From NCBI GenBank assembly GCA_021809235.1, contig JAKBAG010000017.1, positions 1 through 20,978 on the forward strand: a DNA stretch of 20,978 nucleotides, in the 5' to 3' direction. Positions within the stretch are counted from its first letter, which is position 1. Each line of letters starts with the position of its first letter. Source of the DNA: Acidobacteriota bacterium (GTDB taxonomy: Bacteria > Acidobacteriota > Terriglobia > Terriglobales > Acidobacteriaceae). The notes beneath the pieces are model-generated. The model made no database searches, had not been told where the DNA came from, and was given only the letters and a program-made list of their open reading frames with translations. The position numbers were made by a program, and so were the translations under genes. Positions 6,975 through 15,107 of the stretch are shown here, piece after piece.

Positions 6975-8822
6975 ATGGAAATTGTGCGAGAGCATTTGCG
7001 ACCAATGAGCCGCCGAGGTTTTGTGTTGGGTGTAGCCGCCAGCGGATGGTCGCTGGCAGCGGGATGGGCTTTGGCACGGGGAGAAGATCGCGTGTCGCCT
7101 GCAGGATTGCAGGGGCGGCATTTCGAGCTGGTAATCGACGAGCATTGGGTGAACTTGACCGGTACTCGGCGACGGGCAACGCTGGTGAGTGGGGTACTGC
7201 CCGGGCCCACGCTGCGCTGGCGAGAAGGCGAGACGGTCACGGTTGGCGTCACCAACCGGCTGCGTGTGCCCACATCCATCCACTGGCATGGGATTCGGCT
7301 ACCTTCGGAGATGGATGGCGTGCCGGGTTTGAGCTTTGCCGGCATTGCTCCAGGAGAGCGGTTTGAGTACCTGATTCCGGTAATGCAGCGCGGTACCTAC
7401 TGGTACCACAGCCACAGTGGATTTCAGGAGCAGACAGGACTCTATGGCGCGCTCGTCGTGGATGGCAGCGGGCCGGAGCCGGTGGAGACAGAGCGCGAGC
7501 ATGTGGTGGTGCTTTCCGACTGGACCGATGTCGCGCCGGAGACGATCTTCAGCAACCTGAAACAGCAGAGTGACTTTTATAACTATCACCGGACGACGGT
7601 GGGGGATTTTCTGCATCAGGTTCGTGCGCAGGGGCTGCGTCCGACAGCGGAGCAGGCAGCGATGTGGGGACGGATGAATATGAGTCCCTCGGATATTGCC
7701 GACGTGACCGGTGCGGCCTACACCTATCTGCTGAACGGGCAGCCGCCGCGCGGCAACTGGACGGGAGTGTTTCGTGTTGGGGAACGGGTGCGTCTGCGCA
7801 TCATCAACGGCTCGTCGATGACATTCTTCGATCTTCGGATTCCTGGCTTGAAGTTGACGGTGATTGAGGCTGATGGCAATGCCGTGGAGCCGGTGGAAGT
7901 GGATGAGATTCGGCTTGCCCCGGCAGAGATTTACGACGTGGTGGTGCAGCCTGCGGAGGCACGTGCCTATGGAATCTTTGCCCAGTCAGAAGATCGCTCC
8001 GGCTACGCCTGGGGAACGCTGGCTCCGCAGAGGGGTATGCAGGCTGTCGTGCCGCCCATGGACCCGCGGCCCGTGCGCACGATGCAGGATATGGGTATGG
8101 CGGGCATGACCGGTATGGCAGGAATGATGGGTATGCATTCAATGCATAACATGGCGCAGATGCACAGGGAATCCCAAGCTGCGCCACCGCAGAGCAGGAT
8201 TGCGGCTGCAGCGGTACGGCCGTTTCCCGGACCTCTACCGCAGCCGGGACCTGGCGTGCCGCCGCAAAAGCTGCCAGAGGTGCCTGCTCTGGTTGAGCCG
8301 TTGCCAGCGCATCCGGGACTGCGACTGGGGCCGCAGGTGGATAACGTGGCGATGGAGGTGCATGCACGCCTGGATGAGGCTGGGGATGGACTGGATGGCA
8401 ATGGACGGCGCGTGCTCTGCTACGCCGACCTGCGCGCCCGCTATGACGGTGTGGATCCCCGGCCACCGGAGCGGACGATTCTGCTGCACTTATCCGGCAA
8501 TATGGAGCGCTATGTCTGGGGATTCGATGGGAAGAAGTTCTCCGATGCTCAGCCGATTCGCATGCGCGTCGGCGAGCGCGTGCGCGTGGAACTTGTGAAC
8601 GATACGATGATGGAGCATCCGATCCATTTGCATGGCTTGTGGAGTGAGCTGGAGACGGGCAACGGGGTACGAAATCCGTACAAACACACGATTATTGTGA
8701 AACCGGCCGAACGGGTGCGCTACCTGGTGACGGCGGATACGCCCGGGCTCTGGGCCTTTCACTGCCATCTGCTTTACCACATGCATGCCGGGATGTTCCG
8801 CGTGGTGGAGGTAACGGCATGA
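6975..8822 (+). CDS. copA: Multicopper oxidase CopA/PcoA type, Tat-exported
   Basis: This 615-residue periplasmic oxidase is of the copper-resistance CopA (PcoA) type, which oxidises Cu(I) and sequesters copper. A twin-arginine signal is present: SRRGFVLGV around residues 12-20, then a hydrophobic stretch ending near WALARG. The copper ligand motifs are all there: HWHG (103-106), HSHS (145-148), HPIHLHG (548-554) and HCHLLYHMHAGM (596-607). Between them lies a Met/His-rich segment (about 370-397) carrying 11 methionines, typical of copper-binding loops in this family. The ATG at 6975 was preferred since it has an AGGGAAG-like ribosome site and gives a short Tat n-region; ATG 7005 is the alternative. 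Its stop overlaps the copB start (ATGA at 8819-8822), indicating translational coupling. This is not the P-type ATPase also called CopA. Confidence 0.92.
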   Translation: MEIVREHLRPMSRRGFVLGVAASGWSLAAGWALARGEDRVSPAGLQGRHFELVIDEHWVNLTGTRRRATLVSGVLPGPTLRWREGETVTVGVTNRLRVPTSIHWHGIRLPSEMDGVPGLSFAGIAPGERFEYLIPVMQRGTYWYHSHSGFQEQTGLYGALVVDGSGPEPVETEREHVVVLSDWTDVAPETIFSNLKQQSDFYNYHRTTVGDFLHQVRAQGLRPTAEQAAMWGRMNMSPSDIADVTGAAYTYLLNGQPPRGNWTGVFRVGERVRLRIINGSSMTFFDLRIPGLKLTVIEADGNAVEPVEVDEIRLAPAEIYDVVVQPAEARAYGIFAQSEDRSGYAWGTLAPQRGMQAVVPPMDPRPVRTMQDMGMAGMTGMAGMMGMHSMHNMAQMHRESQAAPPQSRIAAAAVRPFPGPLPQPGPGVPPQKLPEVPALVEPLPAHPGLRLGPQVDNVAMEVHARLDEAGDGLDGNGRRVLCYADLRARYDGVDPRPPERTILLHLSGNMERYVWGFDGKKFSDAQPIRMRVGERVRVELVNDTMMEHPIHLHGLWSELETGNGVRNPYKHTIIVKPAERVRYLVTADTPGLWAFHCHLLYHMHAGMFRVVEVTA

Positions 8823-9580
8823 GGGCTGGATTGTGGATGCTGCAAGGGAAGTGGCTGCCTGTTACTGCATGCGTCATCGCGATGGTATACGCCATTCTGG
8901 CTGGTTCGGCAGCGGGCGCGCAGTCGATGACGGCTGCGATGCCGCCGATGCAGTGGACGCATCTCTGGCTGGATCAGATGGAGGCGCGGATGGTGGGTCC
9001 GGTCTCCGGATTTCGTTGGGATGGCGAGGCATGGCATGGGGGCGATACAAATCGCCTGTGGGTGAAGTCGGAAGGGTTGGCTGAAGCTGGCGTAGTAGAG
9101 GAAGGGGATCAGGAACTGCTGTATGACCGTCCGCTGCCGCGTGTCCGGTATCTGGATGGTCAGGTGGGTTTGCGTGCGGATCTGGACTCCGGGCCAGCGC
9201 GAGCGTGGCTGGCGGTGGGCATGGAGGGATTGGCTCCGTTTCACCTGCAGGTGGCACCGACGCTCTATCTGCGTAACGGAGCTCGGGTGGCCGGGCGCGT
9301 AATGGCCATGGAGGATCTGCTGCTGACGCAGCGACTGATTGCACAGCCGGAGGTGGAACTGAACCTGTACAGCCGGGATGATCGGCGGCGCGGCGTGGGT
9401 TCTGGATTGTCCGAGGTAGATACAGGGCTGCGAATGCGCTATGAGATTCGGCGAAATCTGGCGCCCTATGTGGGCTTTGCCTGGAATGGCAGGCTGGGGG
9501 ATGCGGCATCTTTTGCGCGGCAGGCTGGGCAGGCTGCGTCGGACCCAAGTTTCATCTTCGGGCTATTTGTCTGGCGATAA
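8819..9580 (+). CDS. copB: Copper resistance protein B (outer-membrane CopB/PcoB family)
   Basis: The 253-residue protein has an N-terminal signal segment (about residues 1-34, ending AGAQS) followed by a Met-containing stretch (MTAAMPPMQW). It then carries the CopB family pattern: FRWDGEAWHGGDTNRLWVKSEG, LYDRPLPRVRYLDGQVGLRAD, QPEVELNLYSRDD, and RYEIRRNLAPYVGFAWNG near the C-terminus. Alternating hydrophobic strands fit a small outer-membrane beta-barrel. CopB homologues act with CopA in copper tolerance. The start ATG overlaps the copA stop codon, and GGAGGT lies a few bases upstream inside copA, so the start is well supported. The classical N-terminal Met-rich repeat of CopB is much reduced here. 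No CopC, CopD or CopRS regulator is present in the window. Confidence 0.88.
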   Translation: MRAGLWMLQGKWLPVTACVIAMVYAILAGSAAGAQSMTAAMPPMQWTHLWLDQMEARMVGPVSGFRWDGEAWHGGDTNRLWVKSEGLAEAGVVEEGDQELLYDRPLPRVRYLDGQVGLRADLDSGPARAWLAVGMEGLAPFHLQVAPTLYLRNGARVAGRVMAMEDLLLTQRLIAQPEVELNLYSRDDRRRGVGSGLSEVDTGLRMRYEIRRNLAPYVGFAWNGRLGDAASFARQAGQAASDPSFIFGLFVWR

Positions 9581-9667
9581 GGGAAATGAGTGCTGGAACA
9601 ATCGGTACCGCCCTGCGAGGGTAGCGTGACCCCGGGCCGCATACAATAGGAGTGGAGCTAAGGCTGC

Positions 9668-9925
9668 ATGTCGCGCAACTTTTATGGATTGGCTGCAACG
9701 CTGGGTGTGCTGGCAGTACTTTCGGCCGGAATGGCTTTTGTTCCGTCCAGTTTTCAGCCGGGGTTGCCAGCAAACGGCACGCTCTGGAAGTCGCTCTCCC
9801 TGTTGATGCTGGTCGGTGGGCTGGCTTCGGCGCTGGTGGGAATTTTGACGCACCTGTTTGAGCAGGTGGATCGGCGCAGCGAAGAGCGACGGATGGCTGA
9901 ACGAGCCCGCAGGCGACGATCCTAA
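9668..9925 (+). CDS. Small two-helix membrane protein, unknown function
   Basis: The 85-residue product has two predicted membrane helices (about residues 5-27 and 40-64) joined by a short PSSFQPGLPANG loop. It ends in a strongly basic, charged tail (residues 68-85, many Arg and Glu). Both ends would lie in the cytoplasm by the positive-inside rule. I do not recognise the family. The ATG at 9668 follows a purine-rich stretch (AGGAGTGGAGCTAAGG). It stands 87 bases after copB and 43 bases before queD on the same strand, and could belong to either transcript or to its own: a TACAAT hexamer lies at 9642-9647. No metal-binding motif links it to the copper genes. Confidence 0.65.
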   Translation: MSRNFYGLAATLGVLAVLSAGMAFVPSSFQPGLPANGTLWKSLSLLMLVGGLASALVGILTHLFEQVDRRSEERRMAERARRRRS

Positions 9926-9968
9926 GAGATGAAGAAGGGTGCGCAGCACATCGAAAGGCAAGAGGAAC

Positions 9969-10346
9969 ATGTACGAAGTAACAGTGGAATCAGGATTTTC
10001 TTCGGGGCACTATCTGCGCAACTACCGCGGCAAGTGCGAGAACCCGCATGGTCACAATTACAAAGTGTGCGTAACGCTGGTGGGCCGGGAGCTGGATGAG
10101 GCCGGTCTGCTGCTGGACTTCAAGCTGTTGAAGCAGGTGATGCGCCCGGTGATTGAGCGCATCGATCACCAGATGCTGAATGATTTAGAGCCGTTTACGC
10201 GTATCAATCCGTCAGCGGAAAATCTTGCCCGGTATTTCTATGAAGAAACCAGCGCCCAACTGCTGGAGATGACCAAGGGTCGGGTGCAGGTGAAGGATTG
10301 CACGATCTGGGAGACGGATACGACCACGGCAACCTACTACGAGTAG
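9969..10346 (+). CDS. queD: 6-carboxy-5,6,7,8-tetrahydropterin synthase (QueD)
   Basis: This 125-residue member of the 6-pyruvoyl-tetrahydropterin synthase fold converts 7,8-dihydroneopterin triphosphate to 6-carboxytetrahydropterin, the second step of queuosine/7-deazaguanine synthesis. Zinc ligands are His14 (SSGHYL), His27 and His29 (PHGHN). The catalytic cysteine is Cys23 in GKCENPHGHN. Asp66/His67 and Glu115 (WETDTTT) complete the active site. The length is typical of the short QueD form. ATG 9969 was chosen because MYEVTVESGFSSGH begins the first strand and an AGAGG lies just upstream; a GTG 30 bases earlier is possible. The queC, queE and queF genes are not in the window. The gene converges on the cytochrome pair, with 39 bases between the stops. 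Confidence 0.93.
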   Translation: MYEVTVESGFSSGHYLRNYRGKCENPHGHNYKVCVTLVGRELDEAGLLLDFKLLKQVMRPVIERIDHQMLNDLEPFTRINPSAENLARYFYEETSAQLLEMTKGRVQVKDCTIWETDTTTATYYE

Positions 10347-10385
10347 GCCGGATTCCCTGCCGAGACAAAGCTGAACAAAAGAGGC

Positions 10386-12194
10386 TCAAGGCTGATTGGC
10401 GATGGCCAGGGCCTTGCGCAGGAAGGCATCCTCAGGAAATGCAGCAAGATATTGCTGCATCACCGCGACGGCCTGCTGGTACTGTTGGGCATCGATCAAG
10501 CGCAGGACCAGATCGTGGCGACGGTTTTCATTGAATGGGTCCAGATTCGCAGCCTTCTGTGCGAAGGCAACGGCGGACTCGGCATTGCCCAGCCTGGCAT
10601 CGATGGCCGAAAGGTCCGCATAAACAGAGGGCTGATTTGCGTCTAGCTTGGCCGACTGCAGCAGATGGGTGCGGGCATCCGCGGTGTTTCCCTGCTTCCA
10701 TTCGCGATGCCCCAGCAGGGCCAGCACATGTGCGTTGTGTGGCAGCTGCGCCGCCAGGCGGGTGAGCAACTGGTCATAGTCCGCCTGATATTGCGGGTGG
10801 TCGTGGCGCAGTTGGTCATAGGCATCGAGCAGGGTGAGCGGGGCCGGCGACACACCGGGTTCGCTGTCCAGATCGATGAGGTCAGGCAGCGCGGCTGTGG
10901 TCTGGTGAAAGGCAACGGCGGGAAACGGCTCGGAGGCATCGCGCACGATACGGTGGTTGGTGAGCGCGCTGTGGGAGAGCGCCAAATCATCTCGTTTCGG
11001 CATGTGGCAGCCGATGCAGTTGTCCACCGGTGTAGTAGCGTGGCGCAGGGCTGCCGGTTCGGTGCAACTGGACACGGTGTGGCACTGCATGCAGCGGGAA
11101 TTGAACCATGCCGGGGCTTCGGCATGCGTGGGCTCCACGTGCGGATCGTGGCAGGTGATGCAGCGCATCTGCTTGCCGGCGGGCTGGCTGAGGCTGGCCC
11201 GATAGCACTTGCTCAGGATCATCGAGTAGTAGTGCTGGACATGGTCGCGCGTCGGCGGATGATCAGGCGTGGGCGGGACCATGAGGATAGCCATGATGTG
11301 TTGCAGCGGCTGGCCGGGGCGGAAGTCGAGGTAGGATTTGCCAGGCTCGAAGGCACGGGCATCACCGGTCTGATGGCAGGACATGCAGATCTCGTCGGAG
11401 CGCTTGCGGCTGAGATGCTGCGGATTCACGATGGTGGGATCCTTGCCGGGAGCCCAGGCCTTGCCGGCGTTCATGGCCTGGACATGCGCGGAGCCAGGAC
11501 CGTGGCAGTTTTCACAACCAATGGCCAGCTGCGAGAAGGCAGGCTCCTGATATTTTCCAAGTACACCCGGAACAGGGCGCGCACGCCCGCTATGGCAGAA
11601 GATACAGCCGGGCGCAACGATGCGATTGAAGCCATAGTCTCCCCGCTGATAGCCCGGTGACAAATCCCATCGCGCGATGCTGGGATAGTAGGAGGCTGGT
11701 GCTTCCGTCAGATAGCCTTGTCGATCCACAATGCCACCAAAGCCATTGGCATCGGCACCGATGATCCAGCGCAGGGGTTGGGTGTCACGGAAAATGGTAT
11801 GGCCGTCGGCGGCCAATTGCCATTCGCTTTCCAGGACATTGCCGTTGGCGACGGCAATGGCGTAATGGCGATCCAAAGAGGAGTTATAAAAACTTTGTGG
11901 AACGCCAAAGTGCTGGACGGCATCGGTGGAGGCAGGAACCATCGAACGCCCCATGCTGCTGCGGGAAAAGCTAGAGGCAATGGCTGCATGGCAGGGCTTG
12001 CAGGATTGGGAGCCGAGATAGGAAGACTGCAACTGGCGTGCATGGGCTGGCTGCGCAATGGCGCGAGGCCACTGCGCAACCGATGCCACGGATAGCAGGC
12101 ACAATACCCCCATCCGTACAATTTGCTTGGCTTTCGGCTCCCAACGAGCAGAAAGGTTCCCGGGACAGCGCCCGCGAAGCCAGCCGATTGTCAT
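10386..12194 (-). CDS. Exported seven-haem c-type cytochrome with C-terminal TPR-like region (paralogue 2)
   Basis: The 602-residue protein contains seven CxxCH haem-attachment motifs, at residues 65-69, 197-201, 227-231, 270-274, 345-349, 368-372 and 393-397. These resemble the cytochrome c554/doubled-CxxCH families. After about residue 450 it becomes an alpha-helical tetratricopeptide-like region (LALLGHREWKQGNTADA, YADLSAIDARLGNAESA, LIDAQQYQQAVAVMQQYL). A hydrophobic segment (about 28-42) after a basic stretch is the likely export signal, needed for haem attachment outside the cytoplasm. The ATG at 12194 keeps the basic n-region; ATG 12113 would give a signal without it. It is clearly a paralogue of the gene 83 bases upstream, with the haem order and spacing conserved. 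Electron transfer is the expected role; the partner and substrate cannot be told from the sequence. Confidence 0.82.
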   Translation of the reverse strand: MTIGWLRGRCPGNLSARWEPKAKQIVRMGVLCLLSVASVAQWPRAIAQPAHARQLQSSYLGSQSCKPCHAAIASSFSRSSMGRSMVPASTDAVQHFGVPQSFYNSSLDRHYAIAVANGNVLESEWQLAADGHTIFRDTQPLRWIIGADANGFGGIVDRQGYLTEAPASYYPSIARWDLSPGYQRGDYGFNRIVAPGCIFCHSGRARPVPGVLGKYQEPAFSQLAIGCENCHGPGSAHVQAMNAGKAWAPGKDPTIVNPQHLSRKRSDEICMSCHQTGDARAFEPGKSYLDFRPGQPLQHIMAILMVPPTPDHPPTRDHVQHYYSMILSKCYRASLSQPAGKQMRCITCHDPHVEPTHAEAPAWFNSRCMQCHTVSSCTEPAALRHATTPVDNCIGCHMPKRDDLALSHSALTNHRIVRDASEPFPAVAFHQTTAALPDLIDLDSEPGVSPAPLTLLDAYDQLRHDHPQYQADYDQLLTRLAAQLPHNAHVLALLGHREWKQGNTADARTHLLQSAKLDANQPSVYADLSAIDARLGNAESAVAFAQKAANLDPFNENRRHDLVLRLIDAQQYQQAVAVMQQYLAAFPEDAFLRKALAIANQP

Positions 12195-12277
12195 GTTTCC
12201 AGATGACGATGTGGTGACGAGGAAAGTTTCAATCCGTAGGGCTGAACCAGGCAGGGATGGGTTCAGGATGTGGGAGG

Positions 12278-14029
12278 CTACTGCTGTGCGATGGCCAACG
12301 CCTTGCGGATGAAGTCGTCCTCGGGGAATAGGGACAGGTACTGGCGCATGGCCGCGACAGCCTGATCGTACTGCTGGGCATCAATGAGGCGCGCAATCAG
12401 GGTCTTCTGAAGCGGAGCTGCGAAGGGGCTGCTGGCAACGGCCTGCCGGGCTGATTGAATCGAGCCGGGGATATCGCCGGCTCGAGCCTGTGCCTCAGAG
12501 AGATCGACCCAGGCCTCCGGCTGCTGGGGATTGGCCTGTACTGCCAGTCGAAGATGGTCGATGGCTTCGGTGTAGTGCTGATCGAGAAGATCGCGATGCC
12601 CGAGGTTGGTCTGCACAACGGGATCGGCGGCGTCGGTTTTTTCCAGCTGGCTCAGGGTCTGGAGCCAGTCATCGTGCAGAGCAGGCGCGCGATCCATGAG
12701 CATCCGGTAGGCAAGCATACGAGTGCGCAGCGCAGGAACGGGAGCCGAAGGAGACGGATCGAGATTGACCAGGTCTGGCAACTGCGGCGTGGACTGCTGA
12801 TAGATGGAGTCAGGGAGTGCTTCATCCGGCCGAGCGAGAATGCGATGGTTGGTGGCAGAGGTGTGGGAGATGGTGGTGATGGGCCTGCGTGGCATGTGGC
12901 AGCCGATGCAGTTGTCGGCCGGAGCGGTGGCGCGTCGCAGTGCAGCCGATTCTGTGCAACTGGACCGGGTGTGGCATTGAAGGCACTTCGGATTGTAGTA
13001 CGCGGGGGCATCGGCGTGGGTGGGTTCCACGTGGGGGTCGTGGCAGGTGGTGCAGCGCATTTGCCGCGCGTCAGGTTGGCTCAGGCTGGCACGGTAGCAC
13101 TTGCTGAGAATCATGGAGGAGTATGGCTCCAGATGATCCTTGTCCGGTGGTTGCTGACGGCTGGGGGCGATGGTGAAGATGGCCAAAGTCTTCGCCAGTG
13201 GTTGGCCAGGACGGAAGTCCTGGTAGGTGCGTCCGGCTTCCAGGATGCGTGCGTCGCCCAGCTCATGGCAGGACATGCAGATATCGTCCGAGAGCTGGCG
13301 GGTAAGGTGGGCGGGATTGACGATGGTCGGATCCGGGCGGGAGTGTCGGTTGCCCTGGTCCATGGCCTCTACGTGGGTTGAGCCGGGGCCGTGGCAGTTT
13401 TCGCAGCCAATGGAGAGGTGCGAAAAGGGCGGTTCCGCATATTTGCCATCGATGCCGGCGATGGGTCGTGGACGTGCGCTGTGGCAGGAGATGCAACCCG
13501 GCTGGAGGATGCGGTTGAAGCCGTAGTCGCCGTGCTGGTAGCCAGGCGACAGGAGCCATTTACCTGCCTGGGTGTAATAGGACATGGGACCCTGAAAGAG
13601 ATAGCCACCGCGCGTGAGCAGCCCGCCGATTCCGTTTTCCCCGGTACCGATGATCCAGCGAATCTCGTGCGTGGCGCGGAAGACCTCCTGGTCGGATGTT
13701 CCGGTCGCGAGTTCATACTCTGACTGCCAGAGCTTACCGTCCTGCGCGTAAACCGTGTAGGAGTGATGGGTATTCGGATCGGTGTAGGAGGCCGGGAGAT
13801 GCAGCGTGGAGAGAAGGCGCGGTGAGATTGCGACCAGCGAGTGGCCCATGCTTACCTGGGCAAAGCTTTCGGCAATGCTCTTGTGGCAGTCGGCGCAGAC
13901 CTCCGAGCCGACGTAATTAGCTGGGGATGCGCTGGAAGGTGTCTTTTGAGCAGTGGCAAGGGCAGGCAGGGCAGCTGTTGCAAGCAGAGCCAGCAGGCGA
14001 AAACGCAATTTTGCCGGAGATCGGAACAT
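12278..14029 (-). CDS. Exported seven-haem c-type cytochrome with C-terminal TPR-like region (paralogue 1)
   Basis: The 583-residue protein starts with a clear signal peptide (MFRSPAKLRFRLLALLATAALPALATAQ). It carries seven CxxCH motifs at residues 45-49, 179-183, 209-213, 251-255, 326-330, 349-353 and 374-378. Shared landmarks with the downstream paralogue are RWIIG, SPGYQ-GDYGFNRI, CENCHGPGS, SKCYRASLSQP and CHDPHVEPTHA. Additional histidines such as those in DPHVEPTHA could serve as distal haem ligands. The region beyond about residue 430 is TPR-like (NLGHRDLLDQHYTEAIDHLRLAVQ, WVDLSEAQARAGDI, DQAVAAMRQYLSLFPED). It is probably periplasmic and involved in electron transfer. It is 83 bases upstream of paralogue 2 and 96 bases downstream of the AIM24-like gene, with a perfect inverted repeat in between. 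Confidence 0.85.
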   Translation of the reverse strand: MFRSPAKLRFRLLALLATAALPALATAQKTPSSASPANYVGSEVCADCHKSIAESFAQVSMGHSLVAISPRLLSTLHLPASYTDPNTHHSYTVYAQDGKLWQSEYELATGTSDQEVFRATHEIRWIIGTGENGIGGLLTRGGYLFQGPMSYYTQAGKWLLSPGYQHGDYGFNRILQPGCISCHSARPRPIAGIDGKYAEPPFSHLSIGCENCHGPGSTHVEAMDQGNRHSRPDPTIVNPAHLTRQLSDDICMSCHELGDARILEAGRTYQDFRPGQPLAKTLAIFTIAPSRQQPPDKDHLEPYSSMILSKCYRASLSQPDARQMRCTTCHDPHVEPTHADAPAYYNPKCLQCHTRSSCTESAALRRATAPADNCIGCHMPRRPITTISHTSATNHRILARPDEALPDSIYQQSTPQLPDLVNLDPSPSAPVPALRTRMLAYRMLMDRAPALHDDWLQTLSQLEKTDAADPVVQTNLGHRDLLDQHYTEAIDHLRLAVQANPQQPEAWVDLSEAQARAGDIPGSIQSARQAVASSPFAAPLQKTLIARLIDAQQYDQAVAAMRQYLSLFPEDDFIRKALAIAQQ

Positions 14030-14064
14030 GAGATGCCGCTAGACTCACTGTTGCAGGCGATTCG

Positions 14065-14116
14065 GCATCCTGTCCAGTCCTGAGCCTGGGATACGGATCA
14101 CGACTGGACAGGATGC
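14065..14116. repeat. Perfect 15-bp inverted repeat between AIM24-like gene and cytochromes
   Basis: The 15 bases at 14065-14079 (beginning GCATCCTGTCC) recur exactly as reverse complement at 14102-14116, separated by 22 bases. The repeat lies 10 bases downstream of the AIM24-like stop and 36 bases upstream of the cytochrome start, both on the minus strand. It could form a strong RNA hairpin but has no following T tract, so it is not a typical intrinsic terminator. Confidence 0.85.
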
Positions 14117-14125
14117 GTGCGTCGC

Positions 14126-14881
14126 TCAGCGCATGCCGTCGAGGATGGAGCCAACAATACCGCCAACTACACCGCTCTGGACATTCTCCTGCGTGTTGCC
14201 GGGCAGGTAGGGTTGAATCTGATGCGCGAGTTTGGCGATGGGCAGGGTCTGCAGCCAGATGCGGCCAGGACCGGTGAGTGCAGCCAGAAAGATGCCGTCG
14301 CCGCCGAAGATGAGATTGCGAATGCCGCGCACCGTGGTGATCTGGAAGCTGACCGAGGCCTGGAAGGCGCCGACGTGGCCGGGATGGACGAGCAGAGTCT
14401 CTCCCGGAGCCAGATCTCGCGGAATCACTTCACCGGAAAGCTCCAGCCAGGCGGTGCCGTCTCCGCTGACACGCTGAAGCAGGAAGCCGTCACCGCCAAA
14501 GATGCCAGCGCCGAGCGACTGCTGGAAGCCAACGGAAAGCTGAATCCGCTCCGTGGCGCAGAGGAATCCGTGGCGATGGATCATGTATTCCTGTCCGGGA
14601 TGGACCTCCACGGGAACGATGTGGCCGGGCACGCGGGTGGCAAAGGCGACTTCGCCGGGCGAACCAAAGGCTCGATACTCGGTCATGAACAGGGAGCCGC
14701 CACCGACCACGCGCTTGATGGCGCCAAAGAATCCGCCACCACCACCGAACTGTGTGTGGGTGGTCATCTGGACAGATGGCGACATCCAGGAAAGCTCGCC
14801 TGCTTCGGAGATGATGCAGTCGTTGTGGTCAAGCTGGAATTCGAGGACAGGCATGGTGGTTCCGACAATACGAGACTGCAT
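14126..14881 (-). CDS. AIM24 / TIGR00266 family protein
   Basis: The 251-residue product matches the AIM24-type beta-rich family (TIGR00266). It has a glycine-rich stretch FGGGGGFF (45-52), the VVGGGSLFMTEYR block (58-70), PGHIVPVEVHPGQEYMI (85-101) and the FGGDGFLLQRVSGDGTAWLELSGEV segment (128-152). A second glycine turn, FGGDGIFLA, lies at 192-200, and a Gly/Val-rich C-terminus with VGGIVGSILDGM ends the protein. No signal peptide is seen. The molecular role of bacterial members is not established. The ATG at 14881 was chosen since AAGGAG lies eight bases upstream; the longer frame from 15034 has no family similarity. A TATACT box at 14949-14954 on the minus strand could be part of its promoter. 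Confidence 0.85.
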   Translation of the reverse strand: MQSRIVGTTMPVLEFQLDHNDCIISEAGELSWMSPSVQMTTHTQFGGGGGFFGAIKRVVGGGSLFMTEYRAFGSPGEVAFATRVPGHIVPVEVHPGQEYMIHRHGFLCATERIQLSVGFQQSLGAGIFGGDGFLLQRVSGDGTAWLELSGEVIPRDLAPGETLLVHPGHVGAFQASVSFQITTVRGIRNLIFGGDGIFLAALTGPGRIWLQTLPIAKLAHQIQPYLPGNTQENVQSGVVGGIVGSILDGMR

Positions 14882-15107
14882 GGCGAGGACTCCTTGAGGG
14901 AATAAGGGGTTTGGCGGCAGCACAACGGGACTGCGCTGCTTCGCAAGCAGTATAGAACGGAGATTCTGCCGAGACTTCCAAATGGGGAAGCTTCGAAGAT
15001 GAAATCCTCCGCCGGTAGCAGAATCGTGGATCACGAGGGATGGACAGTGCCGGAGTCTGATAGGCTTCTTTTATAGCGGGAAGAAAATATATCTATCTGG
15101 ATAACGA

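Noticed and set aside
10665..11660. 331-codon plus-strand frame antisense to cytochrome paralogue 2
   Set aside because: The minus strand carries seven CxxCH motifs and TPR-like repeats; the opposite frame has no recognisable domain or ribosome site.
14962..15025. Inverted pair GATTCTGC / GCAGAATC upstream of the porin
   Set aside because: Eight-base arms 48 bases apart are expected by chance and fit neither a hairpin nor a typical operator spacing.
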